Positions 59,146-64,000 of a DNA stretch of 64,000 nucleotides are shown piece by piece. The notes below the pieces were generated by a model, which was given only the letters and a program-made list of their open reading frames with translations, had not been told where the DNA came from and made no database searches. Numbering within the stretch: the stretch's first letter is position 1; each line of letters starts with the position of its first letter. The position numbers and the translations under genes are program-made. Source of the stretch: Pseudomonadota bacterium (lineage in GTDB: Bacteria; Myxococcota; Myxococcia; Myxococcales; Myxococcaceae); contig JAFAAN010000129.1 in the NCBI GenBank assembly GCA_023426545.1, forward strand, positions 1 to 64,000. The letters are read 5' to 3'.

Positions 59146-61740
59146 TCAGAAGCTCCCCCGGACGCCGAGGATGGGCAGGATGGGCAGCCCCTTGAAGTAG
59201 GCGCTCTGGGTGTAGTTGTAGTTGTAGGCGATGCCCTCCACCGCCGGGTTGTTGTAGGCGTTCGTGAGGTCCAGGTAGACGTCCAGCGTCCACTTCTCGA
59301 AGACGAAGTTCTTGTCCACGCGGATGTCCAGTTGGTTGAAGGACGGCAGGCGGCGCGAGTTCACCGCCGCGTAGAGCGGGATGAAGACGTCCGTCCCGTC
59401 ATCACGCACCGCGCCCACCACCGGCGTCGTGGGGTTGCCCGATGCGAAGCGCAGGCGCGCGCCCACCTCCCACCCCGCCGGCAGCTTGTAGGACGCAATC
59501 GCCGTCAGCACGTGCGTCTGGTCATTGTCGAAGAGGCGCCAGCGCGCCCCCGGCGCGTCGCGGCGCTCGCTGCGGCTGAGCGTGTAGGAAATCCAGCCAA
59601 AGAGCCGGTCCGTCAGCGCGCGGCGCACCAGCACCTCCAGGCCGTAGATGCGTCCCACGCCTGCGTTGTTCAGGCGCTCCGGCACCTGCTGGCCATTGCG
59701 CTCCACCCGCGCGTCGGAGCGGACGATGAGCCCGTGGAGGTCGTTGTAGAAGACCTCGCCGCTGACGAACCACTCCGGCCGGACCTGCCACTCCGTGCCC
59801 ACGCTGTACTGGAGCGAGCGCTTGGCGCGCAGGTCCGGGTTGCCGAAGGCCGCGCTCGGCTCGTCCTGGATGGGAGGCCCGTGGTAGACGCCCGCGCCGC
59901 CCTTGAGCGTCAGCGTCTCCGTCAGCCCGTAGCGGACCGCCAGTCGCGGGTTGAGCGAGCGGCGGGCGCGGGTCTGGTCGGTGAAGACATAGCTCTCCGC
60001 GCGCAGGCCCGGCACCAGCAGCAGGCGCGGCACGGGCCGCCAGCGCGCCTCCACCCAGGTGGACGGGAAGTACTGGAGGAAGTCACCGTCCGCGGTGAGC
60101 ACGTCCTCGGTGACGGTGGGCGTGGGCGGCTCGCCCTCCCTGGCCGTGGGCTGGATGCGCGCCGTGACCTTCGCGAAGTGGCTCACCACGTCGATGCCAC
60201 CCGCCAACGTCAGCACGTCCCCGAAGGTGTACTCCGCGGTGGAGCGCACGCTCACGTCCGTGGAGGCGATGCGCAGGTTCCGGTCGCCGATGCCCAGCTG
60301 GAGCAGCGTGTTGCCCACCAGCCCCTGCGTGTCCAGGGTGAGCGCGTCCGCGCGGTACTGGTGCCGCAGCCGCATCTGGTTGAAGCCGGTGGTGACGTCC
60401 AGGCCGCCGGTGACGGTGGGGTCGTCGTCCGCGGGCCGGTCGAAGACGAGCCCCAGCCGGTCGCGCGAGGTGAGCCCTTGCAGCGTGAAGGTGTGGCGCG
60501 GCTGCGGCTTCCACACCAGCTTGAGCTGCGCGTCGTAGTAGCGCGGCGCCACCTGGAGGCTGGGGCCGTTGTCGCCCTGGGGCACCAGCCCCAGCACCAG
60601 GTCGATGTACGAGCGCCGGCCGGCCAGCGCGAAGCCGAGCGTGTCGGTGATGGGGCCCTCCACCACCGCGTTGGACTCGATGAGGCTGACGCCCACGATG
60701 CCGTGGACGCGGTCCATGCGCGGCTCGCGGCTGCGCACGTTGATGACGCCGCCGGTGATGTCGCCGTAGTACGCGGAGAAGTTGCCGGGCAGGTACTCCA
60801 CCGCCTCCAGCAGCTCCGAGTTGTAGACGGAGGTGAGCCCGCCGAAGTGGTACAGCAGCGGGATGCGCTGGCCGTCGAGGAAGACGCCGGACTCCTGCGG
60901 GCCCGTGCCGCGGATGACGAGCTGGCCGCCGTTGAACGCGGGCCGCGCCACGCCGGGCAGGTTCTGCACCACCTTCAGCGTGTCGCCCTGGGTGCCGGGG
61001 ACGCGCTGCACCTCCGCCAGTTGGAGCGTGGTCTGCGTCACCTCCTTGCGCTCACGCTCGCTGCGCACCACCGTCTCGAACGCGCCGAAGATGCGCTTGC
61101 GCACGTAGTACGTGGCGCGCGTCTCCTGCCCTTCCGTGAAGGTCTCCTGGGTGCGGAAGCGCTCGTAGCCGCTCTGCACCACCAGCACCTCGTGGGTGCC
61201 CGGTGGAACGCCCCGGAAGGCGAAGCGGCCCTCCTCGTCCGTGACGGTGGAGCGCTCCAGCGCCGGCAGCACCACCTCCGCGCCCACGAGCGCGTCGCGC
61301 GTGCCGCGCTCCAGCGCCCGGCCGCTGAAGTTGACCGGGGCCTCCGGCTCGGCGGCGGCGCTGTCGTCGCCCTCCGGCGCGAGCGGCGGACGGAAGACGA
61401 ACTGGTAGGCGTATTCGATGCGCACCGGCGCGGGGACGCCATCCACCTCCGCGGGCTCGAACTGGAACTGGCGCACCGCCTCCACCGCGGCCTCGTCGAA
61501 GCCGTGGCCCGCGGGCCGGGACACCTCGACCTGGGAGACGGCGCCCGTCTCCGAGATGTCGACCCACATCACCACCGTGCCCTCGAGCTGCTGGGCGGCG
61601 GCTTGCGGCGGATAGGCTGCCTCCACCTGACGCATGAGCGCGGGAGGCTTCGTCAGCACCCCCGCCGGGACGCCCGCGTCCTGCTGGGCGGGCACCCCGG
61701 TGGCAGCGAGAAAGACGAGGACGGCGACAAGGATTCTCAT
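59146..61740 (-). CDS. TonB-dependent receptor with its own TonB C-terminal domain
   Basis: An 864-residue outer-membrane receptor with unusual N-terminal additions. After a signal peptide (MRILVAVLVFLAATGVPA), residues 30-115 form a TonB C-terminal domain (YPPQAAAQQLEGTVVMWVDIS, then VRQFQFEPAEVDGVP), residues 135-215 a carboxypeptidase-regulatory-like domain, about 220-345 the plug (NLPGVARPAFNGGQLVIRG, GGVINVRSREP), and the rest the barrel ending in aromatic VRGSF. Such fusions occur in myxobacteria. The substrate is unknown. It is transcribed with the lipoprotein gene that follows. Confidence 0.88.
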   Translation of the reverse strand: MRILVAVLVFLAATGVPAQQDAGVPAGVLTKPPALMRQVEAAYPPQAAAQQLEGTVVMWVDISETGAVSQVEVSRPAGHGFDEAAVEAVRQFQFEPAEVDGVPAPVRIEYAYQFVFRPPLAPEGDDSAAAEPEAPVNFSGRALERGTRDALVGAEVVLPALERSTVTDEEGRFAFRGVPPGTHEVLVVQSGYERFRTQETFTEGQETRATYYVRKRIFGAFETVVRSERERKEVTQTTLQLAEVQRVPGTQGDTLKVVQNLPGVARPAFNGGQLVIRGTGPQESGVFLDGQRIPLLYHFGGLTSVYNSELLEAVEYLPGNFSAYYGDITGGVINVRSREPRMDRVHGIVGVSLIESNAVVEGPITDTLGFALAGRRSYIDLVLGLVPQGDNGPSLQVAPRYYDAQLKLVWKPQPRHTFTLQGLTSRDRLGLVFDRPADDDPTVTGGLDVTTGFNQMRLRHQYRADALTLDTQGLVGNTLLQLGIGDRNLRIASTDVSVRSTAEYTFGDVLTLAGGIDVVSHFAKVTARIQPTAREGEPPTPTVTEDVLTADGDFLQYFPSTWVEARWRPVPRLLLVPGLRAESYVFTDQTRARRSLNPRLAVRYGLTETLTLKGGAGVYHGPPIQDEPSAAFGNPDLRAKRSLQYSVGTEWQVRPEWFVSGEVFYNDLHGLIVRSDARVERNGQQVPERLNNAGVGRIYGLEVLVRRALTDRLFGWISYTLSRSERRDAPGARWRLFDNDQTHVLTAIASYKLPAGWEVGARLRFASGNPTTPVVGAVRDDGTDVFIPLYAAVNSRRLPSFNQLDIRVDKNFVFEKWTLDVYLDLTNAYNNPAVEGIAYNYNYTQSAYFKGLPILPILGVRGSF

Positions 61741-61779
61741 GAGGGGCGCGGCACTCCCGCGCCCCTCCTAGTGTGGCGC

Positions 61780-62583
61780 CTACTTCGGCGCGAGCACGAT
61801 TTCGATGCGACGGTTCAGACTGCGATTCTCCGCCGAGTCGTTGGGCGCGATGGGCTGGTACTGGCCGTAGCCCGCGGCGGAGAGGAACGTCGGGTCCACG
61901 CCAGCGTTCTGGAGTGAACGGACCACCGCCATGGCGCGCGCCAGGCTCAGCTCCCAGTTGGTGGGGAACTGGCCACCGCCGGTCGGGACGTCGTCCGTGT
62001 GGCCTTCCACGCGGATGATCTTCCCCTGCACCGTCTTGAGCGCGTCGGCGATCTTCGACAGCGCCGCCTCGCCTTCCTTGCCCACGCGGGCGGAGCCGGA
62101 GGCGAAGAGAATCTTGTCCTTGAGCTGGACCGTCATCTTGCCCTTGAGCTCGGACAGCTCGATCTTCCCGTCGGAAATCTCCTGCTTGAGGCTCTGGGCG
62201 AGGTTCTCGTACTCGGAGCTGCGCTTCTCCAGCTCCTCCTTCGCCTGCGCCAGCTTCTTCGTGTTGCGCGCCAGCTCCTCGTTGAGGGCGGTGAGCTGCG
62301 CGTTCTTCTCCTCCAGGGCACGGCGCTCCGCGGCGCCAGCGGTGAGGCGAGACTCGGAGGTGGAGAGGCGGGTGTTCAATGCCTCGCGCTCCTGCTCCAG
62401 CTCTGCAATCTTCTCCTCCAGCTCCTTCACCTTGGCCTCGGCCGCCTCGCGAGCGCCCTTCTCGTCATGGAGGCCCTTGGCGAAGTTCTCCGCCTCGAGC
62501 GCCTTGGCGTCGTACTTCCCTTGCGAAACGCAGCCCGTGGTGGAGAGCGCGACGAGAGCAGCCAGAACCAAGCGATTCCGCAT
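61780..62583 (-). CDS. OmpA-family lipoprotein with coiled coil
   Basis: A 267-residue lipoprotein (LVLAALVALSTTGC, Cys near residue 18). Residues 25-135 are a long charged coiled coil (EAKVKELEEKIAELEQEREAL), and 145-267 an OmpA C-terminal domain with the peptidoglycan-binding pattern VEGHTDDVPTGGGQFPTNWELSLARAMAVV and NRRIEIVL. It should tether the outer membrane to the cell wall or act as a scaffold at the envelope. Confidence 0.88.
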   Translation of the reverse strand: MRNRLVLAALVALSTTGCVSQGKYDAKALEAENFAKGLHDEKGAREAAEAKVKELEEKIAELEQEREALNTRLSTSESRLTAGAAERRALEEKNAQLTALNEELARNTKKLAQAKEELEKRSSEYENLAQSLKQEISDGKIELSELKGKMTVQLKDKILFASGSARVGKEGEAALSKIADALKTVQGKIIRVEGHTDDVPTGGGQFPTNWELSLARAMAVVRSLQNAGVDPTFLSAAGYGQYQPIAPNDSAENRSLNRRIEIVLAPK

Positions 62584-62715
62584 ATGTACGTGTCCTCCTG
62601 ACACTGTTGAATGAAGCGCCAGCCTACCCCTGGCGACGCGCTGGGTCAGGAAGAACCTCGTATTTATTTTGAGCTGCAAGGACTCACAGTCAAACGACGC
62701 AGCCACACGTGCCAG

Positions 62716-63270
62716 TCAGCGCGGAAAAATAGGATGTGAGTCGAGCCAGACAGAGAACAGCGCGTCTGCGAAGTGCTTGCCGGGGATGAAGACACCGCCG
62801 CTGGCTTCACCTCCGACTTCGAGCCCGACGTCGGGCGTGTAGGTGATGACGAGGTCCTCGCCCTTCTGCACGTCCTTGAGCGACGCGAGCATGATGCGCA
62901 GGTGGTCCGCCAGGGGCCCCTGGCGCAGGTCCGGGCTGTCCTCCAGCCCTTCGCGGAAGCTGCCGATGAGCTGGTCCCGGGAGATGTTCCGCAGGAAGCG
63001 GAAGTGCAGCCGCTTCACGGAGTCGGAGGTGATGGCCTCGTGCGTGGAGCGCGGCCGGTCCTCCATGTAGAGGCTCCAGACGTAGACCTTGAAGAAGAGC
63101 TGCTTGTGCAGCTCCATATGGGCGAGCTCGACCGTGCGCCCCTTGAGGTTGAGCGACTCCGGCATGTGGACGCCGCCGACCTGCTTCTGCCCTGCCTGCG
63201 CGCTCCCCGCGGCGAGCAACAGGCCCACCGCGACACACCGCAGCTTCCCACTCCACGCTCGCTCCCGCAT
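62716..63270 (-). CDS. Chalcone-isomerase-like exported protein
   Basis: A 184-residue protein with a signal peptide (RCVAVGLLLAAGSAQAGQ) and a chalcone-isomerase-like domain (RTVELAHMELHKQLFFKVYVWSLYM, FLRNISRDQLIGSFREGLEDS, GGVFIPGKHFADALFSVWLD). Bacterial members of this fold are not flavonoid enzymes; they may bind fatty acids or lipids. The ATG at 63270 begins the signal peptide. Confidence 0.8.
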   Translation of the reverse strand: MRERAWSGKLRCVAVGLLLAAGSAQAGQKQVGGVHMPESLNLKGRTVELAHMELHKQLFFKVYVWSLYMEDRPRSTHEAITSDSVKRLHFRFLRNISRDQLIGSFREGLEDSPDLRQGPLADHLRIMLASLKDVQKGEDLVITYTPDVGLEVGGEASGGVFIPGKHFADALFSVWLDSHPIFPR

Positions 63271-63430
63271 ACGCCCGCCCCCCGCCCTCGCCCCTGACTG
63301 AATCCGGCAGGACATACGCTGCACACGGTCTCTGGCATCGCCAACGGCCCGCGGGGCCGAGCTGTGCGGCAGTGGACGGCGGCATGCCCCGGAGGCTCGG
63401 CGGCGCGGGCGCACCACCGGGGGCGGCGGC

Positions 63431-64000
63431 TCACGGCGTGGCCGTGCGCTCCAGCAGCGCGCCCGCCCATGTCAGGCCGCTGCCGACGACGCTCAGCACC
63501 ACCGCGTCTCCCACCGCGGGGTCATCCCAGTGTTCACTGAGGACGCCAGGCGCGCCAGCGGCGCCCGTGTTGCCCCGCCTGTGCACGTTGAAGAAGTGGC
63601 GCGCGTCGGGCACCTCGCACCGCCGCTGCACCGCCTCCAGCATGCGCAGGTTGGCCTGATGGCCGATGAGGGTGACGGCCCCGGCGTCCTTCTCCGGGTG
63701 GCGCGCCATGTAACGCGCGCGCAGGGCCTGGAAGGTCTCCCCCGCGCGGCGGATGGCGAACTTCTGCACCTCGCTGCCCTGCTGCGTGAAGTGGCCCACG
63801 CGCGGCACGCGCACCTTGTCCGCGCCCGCGGGGTCCCCCGCCAGCAGCGTCTCCGTGATGTGCCAGCGCCCCGGCACGCGCGGCGACAGGATGGCCGCCG
63901 ACGCGCCGTCCCCCCACAGCACCGCGCTGGAGCGGTCCGAGTAGTCCACCACGCGCGTGGAGTTGTCCATGTTGACGACCAGGACGTAGCCCGGCAGCCG
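63431..64000 (-). CDS. 3-oxoacyl-ACP synthase III-like protein (C-terminal part, runs off window)
   Basis: The last 189 residues of a FabH-type condensing enzyme, open to the right edge. Visible are RSSAVLWGDGASAAILSP, the catalytic His in LIGHQANLRMLEAV and the catalytic Asn in HRRGNTGAAGAP. The Cys of the active site would lie beyond the window. FabH-type enzymes start fatty-acid chains or build polyketide-like and related ketones; the exact role cannot be told from this part. Confidence 0.85.
   Translation of the reverse strand, partial: RLPGYVLVVNMDNSTRVVDYSDRSSAVLWGDGASAAILSPRVPGRWHITETLLAGDPAGADKVRVPRVGHFTQQGSEVQKFAIRRAGETFQALRARYMARHPEKDAGAVTLIGHQANLRMLEAVQRRCEVPDARHFFNVHRRGNTGAAGAPGVLSEHWDDPAVGDAVVLSVVGSGLTWAGALLERTATP

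Noticed and set aside
59332..61917. Long plus-strand frame opposite the TonB-dependent receptor
   Set aside because: No family resemblance, Arg/His-rich composition; the receptor on the other strand explains the open frame.

Overview
The window is high-GC, densely coded and carries long two-way gene packing typical of a myxobacterium of the Myxococcus/Corallococcus/Pyxidicoccus type. This is inferred from a CarA/CarH-like MerR repressor next to a crtE-crtI-crtB-crtYc-crtYd operon, two Ser/Thr kinases plus an FHA protein, a TIGR02270-type HEAT protein, a TonB domain fused to an outer-membrane receptor, and many lipoproteins with TSP3, RCC1 and lamin-tail domains.

Layout. 1-620: transposase debris (edge of an IS701-like gene, decayed IS630 gene). 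792-6603: a five-gene type VI secretion accessory/effector cassette: DUF2169, a ketosynthase-fold protein with no catalytic triad, a PAAR-like DUF4150 protein joined to a metzincin-type metallopeptidase (split by an apparent frameshift), a probable exported partner or immunity protein, and a TIGR02270-like protein. 6984-12497 (minus): carotenoid operon crtE-crtI-crtB-small ORF-crtYc-crtYd-merR, with tandem 11-bp repeats at its promoter. 12611-14076 (plus, divergent): YtfJ-like exported protein and TIGR01777-type SDR. 14077-16734: an AT-richer two-gene island, a dGTPase-like HD phosphohydrolase overlapping a polymerase-beta-type nucleotidyltransferase; this is the best candidate for an undescribed (perhaps anti-phage) system. 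16741-18749: esterase, a proline-rich unknown and a tiny Arg-rich ORF. 18765-23141: a lipoprotein with 28 RCC1 repeats. 23455-25359: membrane metallophosphoesterase and TetR regulator. 25423-25956: AT-rich orphan. 26152-30666: giant lipoprotein with amidohydrolase, TSP3 and lamin-tail parts.

30960-41897: ATP-grasp enzyme, lipoprotein esterase, FHA protein converging on a Ser/Thr kinase, frameshifted Cys-rich secreted protein, host-attachment-family protein, MCP-HAD-GT2 run, lipoprotein, GST, degenerate nucleotide cyclase. 42284-50723: second Ser/Thr kinase, S46 peptidase, lipase, TonB-like protein, AraC regulator, VOC protein, DUF4442 protein. 50913-56102 (plus): Dps, SDR, GST, SelO, inorganic pyrophosphatase, CHAD protein. 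56153-64000: DUF2490, Hsp70-like protein, lipoprotein plus TonB-dependent receptor, OmpA-family lipoprotein, chalcone-isomerase-like protein, and the C-terminal part of a FabH-like enzyme running off the right edge.

Working together: the carotenoid genes supply geranylgeranyl diphosphate, phytoene, desaturated carotenes and their cyclised end under a MerR/B12-domain repressor; the 792-6603 cassette appears to load and deliver a peptidase effector through a T6SS whose core genes lie elsewhere; the dNTPase/nucleotidyltransferase pair looks like a horizontally acquired unit unrelated to its neighbours. No rRNA, tRNA or CRISPR array was seen.
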